A stretch of 64,000 nucleotides of DNA from Microstegium vimineum (lineage: Eukaryota > Streptophyta > Magnoliopsida > Poales > Poaceae), in contig CM039119.1 of assembly GCA_022036555.1 (NCBI GenBank), positions 41,791,318 to 41,855,317 on the forward strand, given 5' to 3'. The notes under the pieces are model-generated. The model searched no databases and had not been told where the DNA came from. It was given only the letters and a program-made list of their open reading frames with translations. The translations under genes were made by a program, and so were the position numbers. Positions 47,118-58,999 of the stretch are shown here, piece by piece (position 1 is the stretch's first letter; every line of letters begins with the position of its first letter).

Positions 47118-50100
47118 GTGATTGATAGTGGACGCACTCAACATATGACCGGTGACTCCCGAATGTTCACCACACTTGAGGAAGATTGTGAAAGGCAAGA
47201 CAAGATTACCTTTGGGGACAATTCAAAAGGCAAAGTGCAAGGCCTAAGCAAAGTGGCAATCTCAAATGATCAATCAATATCAAATGTCTTGCTAGTACAA
47301 TCTTTGAGCTTCAACTTGCTATCGGTGGGACAACTATGTGATCTTGGTTTCCAATGTCTCTTTACTCCAAATGAGGTAGTTGTGTCCAAGATTGAAGATT
47401 CATCATTGATATTCAAAGGGTTTCGGCACAACAATCTCTATCTAGTGGATTTCACCTCGAATGAAGCTAGTTTACAAATATGTCTATTCTCCAAGAGTTC
47501 TTTGGGTTGGCTATGGCATAGAATATTAGCACATGTGGGAATGTCAACTTTGAAGAAGCTTGTCAAGAAGGAGTTGGTTAGAGGTGTGAAGGATGTTGTG
47601 TTTGAGAAGGACAAACTTTGTAGTGCATGTCAAGCCGGTAAACAAGTGGCAAACACTCATCCAACCAAAGCTTTCATGTCAACCTCAAGAGTCCTAGAGC
47701 TACTTCATATGGATCTATTTGGACCTATCACCTATGCTAGCCTTGGTGGCAATCTCTTTTGCTTGGTGGTAGTTGATGACTACTCTAGGTACACTTGGCT
47801 GTTCTTTCTTCAAGACAAGGGAGAAACTCAATCAATATTCAAGAAGTTTGCAACTAGAGCCCAAAATGAGTTTGATGTGAAGATCAAGAAGATAAGAAGT
47901 GACAATGGGACCGAGTTTGTGAACACCAAGATTGAAGACTATTGTGATGAAATTGGGATCAAGCATGAAGTATCCGCCACCTACACTCCTCAACAAAATG
48001 GTGTAGTAGAGAGAAAGAACCGGACACTTATCACTCTTGCAAGATCAATGCTTGATGAATACAACACCCCCGAGAAGTTTTGGGCCGAAGCAATCAACAC
48101 CGCATGCTATGCGGCCAACCGGCTATTTGTCCAAAGACTTCTCAAGAAGACCCCCTATGAGCTTGTGAATGGGAAGAAACCGGACATATCCTTTTTCCGA
48201 GTGTTTGGGTGCAAAGTGTATATCTATAAGAAGCGCCAACACTTGGGCAAGTTTCAAAGAAGATGTGACATTGGTTTCTTAGTTGGATATTCACTTAAAT
48301 CCAAGGCATACCGTGTATTTAACAAAGCCACCGGCTTAGTTGAAGAAATGTATGACTTGGAGTTTGATGAAACTAATGGCTCTCAAGAAGAGCATGAAAA
48401 TCTTGATGATGTAGGTGATGAACCCTTGAGGGAGGAAATGAAGAACATGCCAATTGGTGCTATCAACCCGCAAGTGGTGGAAGAAGTTGAAGATGAAGCA
48501 AATCGAGATCCTTCTCCGCCCCACACGCCTCAAGTTGATGAACAAGATCAAGTGAGGGAAGCTCAAGAAGACACTCACATTCCTCAAGATCAAGCCGAGG
48601 TCGAAGCAAGCAATGTTGAAGCACCACAACCTCCTCCCCAAGTGATTAATAGAAGATCTACACCTATGCTTCAAGCTCATCCACAAGACCTCATCATAGG
48701 GAGTCCATCAAGGGGGGTAACGACTCGATCTAAACTTGCTTCTTATGTTGAACATCACTCCTTTGTTTCCTTTGTTGAGCCTTCTAGTGTGGAGGATGCA
48801 CTTGCGGATCCGGATTGGGTGAATGCCATGCACGAAGAGTTGAACAACTTCACCCGAAACGAAGTGTGGACACTAGTAGAAAAGCCTAAAGGAGCAAGAA
48901 TCATTGGCACCAAGTGGGTGTTTAGGAACAAGCAAGATGATCAAGGCGTGGTTGTGAGAAACAAGGCAAGATTGGTGGCAAAGGGGTTCTCCCAAGTTGA
49001 AGGCTTGGATTTTGGGGAGACCTTTGCGCCGGTTGCAAGACTAGAAGCCATTCGTATCCTTTTGGCATATGCTTCACACCATAAAATGAAACTTTTTCAA
49101 ATGGATGTGAAGAGTGCCTTTCTAAATGGTTTCATTAATGAACTTGTTTTTGTCTCACAACCTCCCGGGTTTGAAGACCCAAATTGTCCTAATCATGTGT
49201 ATAGGTTGTCCAAGGCACTCTATGGATTAAAGCAAGCTCCAAGAGCTTGGTATGAGAGGCTAAGGGACTTCCTACTCAAGAAGGGCTTCAAGATCGGGAA
49301 AGTGGATACCACACTCTTCACCAAGGTGCTAGATGGAGAGATCTTTGTTTGCCAAGTATATGTCGATGACATTATATTTGGGTCAACAAACCAAGGTCAT
49401 AGCAAGGAATTTGGTGCATTGATGTCCAAGGAGTTCGAGATGTCAATGATTGGCGAGCTAACCTTCTTCCTTGGCTTCCAAGTGAAGCAATTGAGGGAGG
49501 GCACTTTCATATCTCAAGAGAAGTACACCTATGATGTGCTCAAGAAATTCAAGATGAAAGATTGCAAGCCAATCAAAACCCCAATGCCTACTAATGGGCA
49601 TCTCGATCTCGATGAGGGAGGTAAACCGATTGACCAAACTCTTTATCGTTCTATGATCGGTAGTTTACTTTACCTCACCGCATCTAGGCCGGATATCATG
49701 TTTAGTGTGTGTATGTGTGCTAGGTTTCAAGCAAACCCTAAGGAGTCGCATCTTTGTGCGGTTAAGAGAATCCTTAGGTACTTAAGGCACACCCCTAGCA
49801 TGGGTCTTTGGTATCCCAAAGGAGCTCCCTTCCAACTAGTTGGCTATTCCGATTCGGATTACGCCGGGTGTAAGGTTGATAGGAAGAGTACCTCCGGCAG
49901 ATGCCACATGCTAGGAAGATCACTTGTTTCTTGGTCCTCAAAGAAGTAAAATAGTGTGGCATTGTCAACCGCCGAAGCGGAATACATCGCCATGGGAGCA
50001 AGTTGTGCACAAATCTTATATATGACCCAAACACTCTTTGATTACGGCGTGTTTTTAAAAGAAGTTCCACTCTTGTGTGATAATGAAAGCGCCGTAAAGC

Positions 50101-50318
50101 TTGCAAATAACCCGGTTCAACACTCTCGCACCAAGCACATAGATATTCGCCATCACTTTCTTAGAGATCATGTGGCTAGAAAAGACATCACACTAGTTGG
50201 AGTTAAGAGCGAAGAGCAATTGGCGGATATCTTCACTAAACCACTCGATGAAACAACCTTTTGTAGGTTGAGAAGCGAGTTAAATGTGCTTGATCACTCA
50301 AATTTCACTAAAAGGTGA
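47118..50318 (+). pseudogene. Copia pol: protease, integrase, reverse transcriptase, RNase H
   Basis: Protease active site DSG is at the start (the following Cys of the lineage is Arg here). The GAG-pre-integrase zinc motif contains WHRILAH...CSACQAGK. Integrase core: HMDLFG, RSDNGTEF and GVVERKNR supply D, D and E. Reverse transcriptase from about 48860: KWVFRNK, LVAKGFSQ, FQMDVKSAFLNG, and the catalytic YVDDIIFGS at about 49360. RNase H: VGYSDSDYAG, then LSTAEAEYIA. A single TAA at 49947-49949 between SSKK and NSVALSTAEAEY replaces an expected Gln. All catalytic residues visible are intact; stops alone inactivate it. Confidence 0.95.
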
Positions 50319-51935
50319 GCTTGTGTGAACCTTGCATTCATATGTAATATAACATGTTTAATATGGTAATGCACATAGGCTTGGCTAACGCGGTTAAGAT
50401 AACCGCCCTTAAAGCGTGTGACAAAGCTTAACCGTGGTTTAAACTTGCAAGCAACCTAGATTCAAATTACGTATTGCATAGCATATGCATGTGTATTGTT
50501 TGCCCTTTCTTTTCGGTTAAGTTTCTTGAGCATCCTCTATGATAGTCCACTTAGGGGGAGCATTTCAAGCTCAAGTCACTTCAATACCCCTCTTGTGGCC
50601 ATATGATGACTCCTTGGCGCTTCCATTCGAATATTTTGAGTTAAAAAAAACTAAATTTAAGCCTATGGCAAACTAATTGAAAATGAGTGTTTGAGAGATG
50701 GTTCTCATATCAAGTCCAATCAAGTGTTATTTGGATCTTATTGGGATTGGAACTTGGTTGGGAGAAAGACGCAAAAAGAAAATTTGAAAAATTCTATTTT
50801 TAAGGCGTCGGACGCTGCCGACGGACGCTCAGTGTCAATTGCCTCAGCGTCCGTCGCGATCGTCCGGAGATTAAAGTTGCCCGCCAACAGGGCGACGGAC
50901 GCTCTCCCAAGCGTCCGTCGCGGTCAATGCGATTGGGCGTTTCAAAATCGGCTCTGGAAGCCTGACGGACAATGCCGTCGGACGCTCCCCGAGCGTCCGT
51001 CTCATACCGACGGAGCGTCCGTCGCGAACTAAACGGCGAATTTTTTTTAAATCCCCGATCTCTTCTCTGTTTCGCCGATCCGTTTTTCCGTTCGCCGCTG
51101 CACTTTTTCCAAACCCTAGCTGCCGTGACTTCGCCGCCGAGGACCCTACATGCGCCGCCGTGCTCCACCCAGCGTCGCCACTTCACCTCCCTGCGCGCCA
51201 CCTACCACAGCACTGCGCCGTCACCCCCTGCGCCGCCGTCTTTCACCCTCTGTGCCGCTGGCAGCTCTACTGCCGTCGCCCCCTGCACCGCTAGTCACCG
51301 CGCTCGGGATCTTCACCTCAACGCCAAAGCCTCTCCACCTAGCCGTGCAGAAATCCCTTTGCCGACGAGCTCTCCTCCAAGCCCTGTTGGAGGTCGACTA
51401 ATCACTTTTGGGTGCCAAGGTGAATTTCAATCCCTGTGACCCACTCTGAATTGCTTTTCACCTCGCCATTCTCTGCCAACCCTAAACCCCTCTCTCTCTA
51501 CCTTGTTTAGCCTGCGGATTGCGGATTACGGTTAATTGATCGGGGAATCTCACCTCGTCTTCCTTGATTTGGTCAGGGTTCGAGGTATGAAATGGCAGAA
51601 TCGATCTCGATTTCTTATCTATTTCTTTTCACTCTATAGACCCTCTCATCTCTCGCTTATGTGCTTATGGTTATAATCTCATCTATCTAACGAGCAGGGT
51701 CAATGTCTGAGGTGGTTGCTTGAGCAGTGGGCAGTGTCAGTGAACTCGGGGCAAAGCCCGCGAGTACGGATCGAGGCAAAGCCTCGCGAGGACAGTCTAG
51801 GGCCGGCGTGCCACTCTTTTAGCTGTTTGGTTCTGTGGGCTGTTAGAGGCTCATTGTCAGTGGTGTCAGTGACAGTTGGGGCAGTGAGTTGTTGGTTTGT
51901 CTCTTGAGGTTTCTTGTCAGCGGTTTGGTTGCAAA
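50319..51935 (+). other. Spacer with internal inverted-repeat array and host-like leader
   Basis: 50806-51030 carries GCGTCGGACGCT/AGCGTCCGTCGC units like those of the LTR. It is followed by CAAACCCTAGC and a CCGCCG-rich stretch (51060-51400), resembling the leader of a host gene, then T-rich, intron-like sequence up to the third ORF. No stable coding frame is recognised here. Confidence 0.65.
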
Positions 51936-54524
51936 ATGGCAAGGACAAAGAACGCAGGTCCCGTTCCCGGTAGTGGTGGTGACCCTCCACCTCCACCGCA
52001 TCCACCCACTGACCGGGGAAAGGGAAAGCAAAAGGTTATCTCTCGAAAGCGCAAGAGGCCAGCGATGGATCCAGATTCGGTAGCCGCCCTAGCAGTGGCA
52101 GAGGCCGCCGAGATAGCTGAGCGAGGAGGACGTCGCGCCGGCTTGAGGCTCTCGCCTCGCCATGGAGCGCGTCGTGAGTCCCCTCCACCTCCAGAGTCAG
52201 AGCCCATCGAGGCTACAGAGGCACCAGAGACAGAGCCAGTCCCAGCGACTCAGCCGGCAGAGGCCGCGGGCCATTCTTCCATTGGAGAGCTGATGAGCCA
52301 TCGAGTTACCCGTTCCCGAGGCTCAGGTGCACCACCTAGCCCTCCAGGACCCTGGCTCCCAGACCCCGTGAGGCACCAGGTTCGTGCACTTACAGCGAAG
52401 CAAGTTCAGCTGCTTCGGTTTGTTGACTTCCAGTCCTGGTTTCCGCCTCAGAGGGACCCCCGTGCCGGACGAGAGTTCTATACTACAGTGCACGAGGACT
52501 TCTACAGAGCATACATAGATACCGATGCTCCTCTTAGGGCCCACAGGGTGTGCCCATCTGCTCACATAGAGGGGATTGGTGGACCAGAGATCCTGCAACA
52601 CCTCCAGTATATCCAGGGTCTGACAGATCTGATGGGACGGTCAGGGGCATATCAGAAGGATTGGGTATATCAGTTTTACGCCTCTCTTTGGATCTCGCCC
52701 GATCACGAGTTCCTTCACTTTGGATACCAAGGACGTGATTTCAGGGTCACAACTGCTAGATTCAGAGAGCTCTTCCACCTTGAGTCCTCTCCTACGAGGA
52801 TACACAGTCTCTGCTATGGGGATCAGGAGGCCCCTCGCCGACCTCACGATGGTATAGTGCCATCCACAGACTTCGTGAGGCCGTGCTTTCAGCAGCCGTT
52901 CACTGAGGGTTCGAACCGTACGCCACGTGACCTCACTCTTTTAGCTCGGATCCTCCACGAGGTTCTCAGACGTACTATTCTACCCCGGATTGGAGCTAGG
53001 GATACTATCACTCGTCTTCAGCTTTGACTCCTAGCTCACATTGTTCGGAAAGAGAATTTTGACCTTTGGGATTTGATAGTGAGCGAGCTTGAGGATATTA
53101 TAGCTGTTGGGTTCAGAGGTCATTGGCAGCTACAGTTCGCCCATTGGATTTCATATTTGATAGTTGCCAAGACCGGGTCAGGTGTCATGAGAGTCACCCT
53201 TACGAGGTCAGCTACAGAGTTCCCAGTCTATTCGATGAGTCAGCTTGTGGCACATGGACAGTTGCCTCGCCCCAGCAGAGCCTACAGACCAGGCACTAGG
53301 CAGGCCGGTGTGCCACCACAGTTGGCCGAGGTCACAGATGCTACAGTGGAGCAGATTGCTCAGGCAGAGCTGGCAGACTTAGATGCAGAGATAGATACAG
53401 CTGCCGAGACAGTCTTCAGAGAGGATCTCGACTCCGACAGCTCTGACGAGGACTACCAGCCCATGCATGAGTATACACCGATGACCCATGACCACGAGGC
53501 AGGAGGGTCAGGCACAGCTGCAGCAGCTCCAGCTCCAGGTTCTAGCTCCTCAGATGCTACGTTGCTCACGATTCTCTCGAGGATGCAGGAGGAGTAGTCT
53601 CGCCAGGCAGAGGAGCAGAGACGACAGGCTGCAGACCTACGGAGGCTTACTAAGCAGCAGCAGCAGACAGAGATTCAGAAGACTCAGACACTGCTACTTG
53701 AGCGTCTTCTGGCCTCTAGCTCCGGGCAGACTTCCATGCCACAGTTCCAGTTGCCCGGCATCTCACAGCAGCAGCAGTACACTTCACCTCCTCAGCAGCC
53801 TCCAGTAGTTGTGGTTCCGACTCCAGCATTAGCGTCTAGAGGACAGCAGAGTCAGGCACCAGCTACACCTCTGTTCTAGCCGACAGCCTCTCCTGAGTAC
53901 CAGACTCCGAGGACCCAGGTGTCCTCTTGGATAGCTTCACCCGGAGAGTTCCAGACAGGATTCACTCCTACCCGGGGAACTACCTTAGCAGAGGCCTCGA
54001 GAGATCTGTCCGCTTCCTATCTCGAGATCACGGGAGAAGACTCCCCAGGAGCAGCTCAGCATGTCACACCAGCTCCAGAGACTGCAGTGGATCCTCCGGC
54101 GACAGGCACTCACCAGTCCTCAGTTGCATCGTCGGAGATCGCTCCTGAGCAGTCAGCACAGACAGTCACTACTCCTCCAGCTGCAGTTCAGACGGATGCT
54201 ATATCTTTGGCAGGTGAGGCAGTTACCGTGGCAGTGTCTTCACCAACTCAGACTCAGCCTGCAGTGACACCGTCCCCCTCACCTCGAGTTTTCACTCGTC
54301 GGGTTCCCAGGCCCGCTACTACTGAGGCAGGACCGTCAGAGGCCCCAGTTGAGCCTCAAAGGGAGACAGTTGAGACACCAGCTCCAGAGATCACTCCAGC
54401 TGCACCTACTCCTGCAGAGACCGAGGCAGATGATGAGTCAGACGAGTCAGTCCTTCAGGACTTCATCATGCTGGATCGCAGAGCTGCAGCTCCTCCACCT
54501 TCTTCTCCAGCCCCAGACACGTAG
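51936..54524 (+). pseudogene. Third ORF of the copia element (envelope-position ORF, plant transposon-protein domain)
   Basis: 862 codons from the ATG at 51936 (MARTKNAGPV), with in-frame stops at 53025, 53595 and 53877. The N-terminus is proline-rich with a basic KRKRP patch. A conserved domain (about residues 150-430) contains LLRFVDFQSWF, WVYQFYASLWIS, SPTRIHSLCYG, RRTILPRIG and, past the first stop, VSELEDIIAVGFRG, which matches a family annotated in grasses as 'putative plant transposon protein'. Then come a Gln-rich coiled stretch and a Pro/Thr/Glu-rich tail. No clear transmembrane helix or signal peptide is seen, so an envelope role is not supported. The first stop falls at an expected Trp, the next two at expected Gln codons. 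Confidence 0.82.
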
Positions 54525-54991
54525 TTTTTGGTGCTAGACGCCAAAGGGGGAGAGAGGGTCGAGTATAGAGATAGGGGGATGGATTTGGATCTTTGTATGC
54601 TTTTATTTCCTCGTACTCTTTCATTATGTCTACTTTTATGCATTTGTCTATATGTGTGATGTGATGATGGTTGATGTTTATATGGTTGCATGTGACAAAC
54701 TATTGATTATCACTAATATATCTTGTGAGTTGTCTCATGGTTCATGATATATCTCTACGCTTAACGTTATTTGAGCTTCCGCGCTTTACGCTTTACTCCG
54801 ATACATCTTTGAGAATATCATGAGGTACTTCTTTTACATTCATATCCATAAGTACCATGTTTTGTGATTTGGCTTGGGTGAGCGAGTATGCTTCATTACA
54901 ATTTCACTAACCCTTGCTCAACCATTCCAAGTCACCCTTGAATCTTAACCATAACTCTTATCCATACTCAAGGTTCTATTGTCGTCAATCA

Positions 54992-55007
54992 CCAAAAAGG
55001 GGAAGAT
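54992..55007 (+). other. Polypurine tract of the copia element
   Basis: AAAAAGGGGAAGAT directly precedes the 3' LTR. Confidence 0.9.
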
Positions 55008-56625
55008 TGAAGAATCATGGCCCTAGTTGGTTTCGACGATTAACGACAATTAGAGTTTATTATGGCTACCGTGTGTTTTGCAGAGGCTATACGTAGCTTA
55101 GCCATAGTGATCAAGGAGAATGGGCTCTAATGGTCATCACTTCGCCCCCAAGATGGATATCGTTTCGGTTTTCAAGGAGACATCATGAAGACCCTAGAAT
55201 AATAGGCTAAGTGCCATAAGGAGATGAAGGGCACTTAGAAATAGATAGGGCTTCTCTTTTTACCTTTGACCGTACTATTAAGAGGGGTTGAGATTAGTAG
55301 CTTGACTTAGGAAAGCTTCATAACTTAGGTGTGGTGCACACTTGACTTCCTTAGCTCTAAGCAAGCCTATGGTGACCGTAAGATAGCCTAGAACAACTTC
55401 CATATTCATCGCGACGAAAAACGGAGTTGTCAAAATCGTTTTCTGGGCGTCGGACGCTCCTGGCAGGGGCGCCGGACGTTGTCCGTCGGCATCGGACAAA
55501 GGCGTCGGACGCTGGGTGTTTGAGTCCACAACGTCCGTCGACCTTCCAGAGGGGATGTTTTCTGGCTAAGTTTCTCAGGGTCCGTCGGACGCTGTCCGAC
55601 GGCCAGGCGTCGGACGCTGAGAAGAGCGTCCGTCGACCTTCCAGAGAGGGTGTTTTTCAACCCGAGCCAGAGCGTAGCGTCGGACGCTGTGGATGAGCGT
55701 CCGTCGCCCAGTGACGTAGCGTCCGTCGCTGGGAACAGTGTGTCAGAACTAGCCATTGGGCAGGGCGTCGGACCGTCCGTCGCCTAGGCGCCGGAGCGTC
55801 CGTCGCCCAAACTATGAACAGAAACTAGCCGTTGGGCATGCGACGGACCGTCCGTCGCCTAGTCGACAGAGCGTCCGTCGCCAACTTAAAACGTCAGCCC
55901 GAGGCAGTTTTCAGAGGGTCTATTTATAGCCCCTCCCACTTCTCTCCCACCTTGCCTTTGCTCATTTGAGTTGCTGAGTTCGTTGAGAAGGTTGGGAAGA
56001 GAGCAAGAGCCCTAGAGAGAGAGAGTGATTTGCGAATCCATCCATCCTCTCTCTAGTTCATCCAAGAGTTCAAGTGTGCATCCTCTAGTTGTGAAGCTTG
56101 AGTGAGTCAAGCGAAGATCGAGGCTTGTTACTCTTGGTGATCGACATCACCTAGACGGTCCGGTGGTGCTCGGGAGGAAGGTGATCGCCGGAGGATTGTC
56201 GTCGGCCCTTCTCCATCGACGTCTGTGATCGGTTGTGGGCGATTCACCGAGCCGGAGTGGCAAAGAATCAGCCCGTAGAGAGCACTCATCCCTTGCGCGG
56301 GACTGAGGGAGAGCTATACCTTGCGAGGTGCTCCAACGAGGACTAGGGGGGAGTGTCGACTCCTCGATACCTCGGCAAAACATCGTCGTGTCAAGCATCT
56401 CTTTCCCTATCTCTTTGTTACCGCATTACTTTCCGCACTTGTCCTTTAATTCATACTAGAATTGTGGAGGAAGTTTTCGCTTTCCATTGACTTGCTACCG
56501 CTTTCTAGCTAGGACACACAAGCGGTAGGCACTAGGGGGTTAATTGGCCCTTTATAGGTTTAATTCTTGTTTAGAAATTAAAAAGAGCCCAATTCACCCC
56601 CCTCTTGGGCATCTTGATCCTTTCA
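55008..56625 (+). repeat. 3' LTR of the copia element
   Basis: 1618 bases, TGAAGAATC...CCTTTCA. Array at about 55447-55885, TATA-like CTATTTATAG at about 55919-55928. Confidence 0.96.
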
Positions 56626-56630
56626 AAGTG

Positions 56631-58999
56631 CTTCAGGCTTCAGGCTTGGACGCAGTTACCACCAAAAGGCCTCCAGCTTTGACATGAATTGTGTTAGTGG
56701 ACCCTTGGTACCAGCACGTCACATCGCTTCGAAGTAGGTACATGAGAGAGGGGCTAAGCCGCCAACCACTTGCTTCGCTATGGTATCACTAGCTTAGCAT
56801 GGGTTACTTTGGAGGCTCGTGAATCAGTAGAGAGTTTCTCTTACGCGTCACTTCGTTGATGAAGCTATCAAGACAGCGTTTGGTGGAGTCGTCGTTGTCC
56901 TTAGTTGAGCGGGTATCCACCGACTAAGAACTTGGAAGGGTTGCGTCCACAACCTAGTGAATGGGGCGCGGAGGTGGTGTGTGCACTAACGCCGCGGGTC
57001 CTCATCCTCCAGCTAGGGATCGTTGCTACCGGGGCCTCATCTTGTTGGGGGCCACTGGCGGTGACAACTAGCTCTCAAGAAAAGGCCCCGCGACAATCCG
57101 ACGGCTGGCGAGCGAGGATGCGAACTCCTCCGCCATTGGGCTCTCCATGATGTCACGACCATGCGTGGTGTCCGAGTACAACATCTGCGTCAAGGTCAGG
57201 CTTTGATAAAGTTCGTTGCATAGGACGGCTCACCTGCCCAGGGCGAGCTTCAACAGTGGAGGCCAGTGTTGTCTTTGCAACCCATGTTGACCACCTGTGA
57301 CGCCTCTTTCTTCGGCATCGCCTTCGTCTTTGGCGTCAGCGATCGCCGGTGGCAGGAACGACGTTGTCAGACTTGACCTTGCCAGAGTCTTTGTGAGCCA
57401 TCATGGCCCGCCGACCTAGTGGAGCAGGCATTACGAGTGCCACGAAGAGGATGTTGCGGCTGGCGACCTATGGCTCTCGCATCGCTTGCTCCGAAAGGCC
57501 AAGTGTCTTAGCTTCTTGTAGTCACGCGCAATGTGTCAAAATCCCATGGACATCGTTGAGGGCAGCTTGCAGTTTGCCATGCACGGAGGAGAGGCAATTG
57601 AGGCACTTGCCGAGAAGATCTTCCGAGATGCGCCTCAGTGGTTGACGCCGTCTAGCCTCCGCATGTTGGGCCATGTGGCTCAGCCGAGGCGTCCGCAGGT
57701 TGCGTCTCTTGTCAATGGAGAATCTCCCGCCACCTATCAGTGTTGGGGCGGAGACTCATTCACGACGTTCAAGGCGCTGGTGTGCCGGGATGTAGGCCTC
57801 CGCTGCCCGACCCGGCATATCGTACAATAGCTGTGGCCGCGACATCTACATTTCTCCCGCCTTCAGCTAGCACCTTGGCGACCCGCTACCACACCGCCCA
57901 GTCCTGACGACAGGGGTTGAGTGCGCGGCAGGGACATCACATGCAGTGTCGCCGACCTCGGTGGTTGTGGCACCTGGCGAACCGTGTCGGCTGACATCTC
58001 TTCCGCATCAGAGTTGTCGAGGAGGTCGTCATCGTTCGCCGAATGACGGTCCTTGGAGTGTCTCGCTACGCCACCGCCAACAACCTCCGCGTGTATGTCG
58101 ACCGCGACGGTGGTGTCTGTGCTCAGCTGCGTGGTGGTTGCGGCAGCAGCAACCGCCTCCATCTATGTCGTAAGGGGCAGAGATGGTGGAGGTGGCCGCG
58201 GGGCCTAGATCTGGCTCACTCGTATCTCCGCTCTTGGTGGCAAGGGCACGCCGACAGAGGAGCCCGCCACGGGCGGCGACGACGATCATGTCGTGCCCGT
58301 GTTCATCTGAGTGCGATTGAGGATGGGAGGGAGGAGTGGATGGAGGAAGAGGAGGGGAGAGGAGGGCGCTAGCGCCATGTCGACAGCTGATGGCGGTGGG
58401 GAGGTCAGGACACTAGGGTTGGGAGCGCATAGCTACGTTGGGCCATCCCCTTGATATCATCCGCTGAAGTAGTTTATTTTTCAGATATAAACTTTGTCTT
58501 GGATGCCTTGGTTACCCCATAAGTTTTCTATTTTTTTTCATTTCTTACCCTTTGTCAACACAAAATCTTTGTTTGTTTTCTTGTTAACCATTTGTCAACA
58601 CAAGAAGTTACCGCAAGTTTTTTTTAGGCTTTGTCAACCTATAATATTTCTTCTTCATCATCATCATTTGTGAAATTACCGCAAGTTTTCTCTTATTTAC
58701 CCTTTGTCAACCCAAAAAAAATACCTTTCTCCACAGGCATTATTTTTTTTTGGTAATAAAACTTTTCCTTTTTACCCTTTCTTCACCAGCAAACAAAATT
58801 TAACTATTCTTTTTCACCCTTTCTCTACCCGCATTATTTTTGGAGCACCCATTTGGGGCTTGGGCAGTTCCCAGCTCGCGCCGCCCGCGCCCCTGCGTCA
58901 TCGATTCCCCATTTCTTTCCCGCCTCTTCCCCTCCCGCAAACCCCCCAAACCCTAGCTGGCTAACGACCCCGCGCACACGCCCCGTCCTCCCCTCGCCC
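56631..58999. other. Intergenic region upstream of HAT1
   Basis: 56631-58430 is GC-rich with several overlapping short open frames on both strands (for example 57531-57830 plus, 57863-58162 minus). None shows a recognisable domain, and it looks like decayed transposon or gene-fragment sequence. 58450-58830 is T-rich with repeated TTTACCCTTTGTCAAC. A CAAACCCTAGC near 58950 probably lies in the HAT1 leader. No clear TATA box is seen. Confidence 0.5.

Larger units (their letters stand above)
42958..56625 (+). mobile_element. Complete Maximus/SIRE-lineage Ty1/copia retrotransposon
   Basis: Total 13,668 bases: 5' LTR, tRNA-iMet primer site, gag, pol in copia order (protease, integrase, reverse transcriptase, RNase H), a non-coding spacer with an inverted-repeat array, a third ORF, a polypurine tract and the 3' LTR, bounded by TSD AAGTG. 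Length, primer site, double zinc-knuckle coiled-coil gag and an extra ORF after RNase H fit the Maximus/SIRE lineage. The LTRs differ at about 35 positions plus one 24-base unit, by eye about 98% identity, so insertion is recent. All three ORFs contain stops; gag also has a frameshift. Confidence 0.96.

Noticed and set aside
50972..51439. Pro/Ser/Ala-rich 155-codon open frame in the copia spacer
   Set aside because: CCG-rich leader sequence is open in several frames. There is no domain, and the retroelement's third ORF starts later.
51936..54524. Third ORF as a retroviral-type envelope gene
   Set aside because: No signal peptide, cleavage site or clear membrane anchor is seen. The conserved part matches a plant transposon-protein family, so the envelope label is positional only.
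57403..58372. Several GC-rich open frames upstream of HAT1
   Set aside because: No domains, open frames on both strands, and no splice or promoter support.
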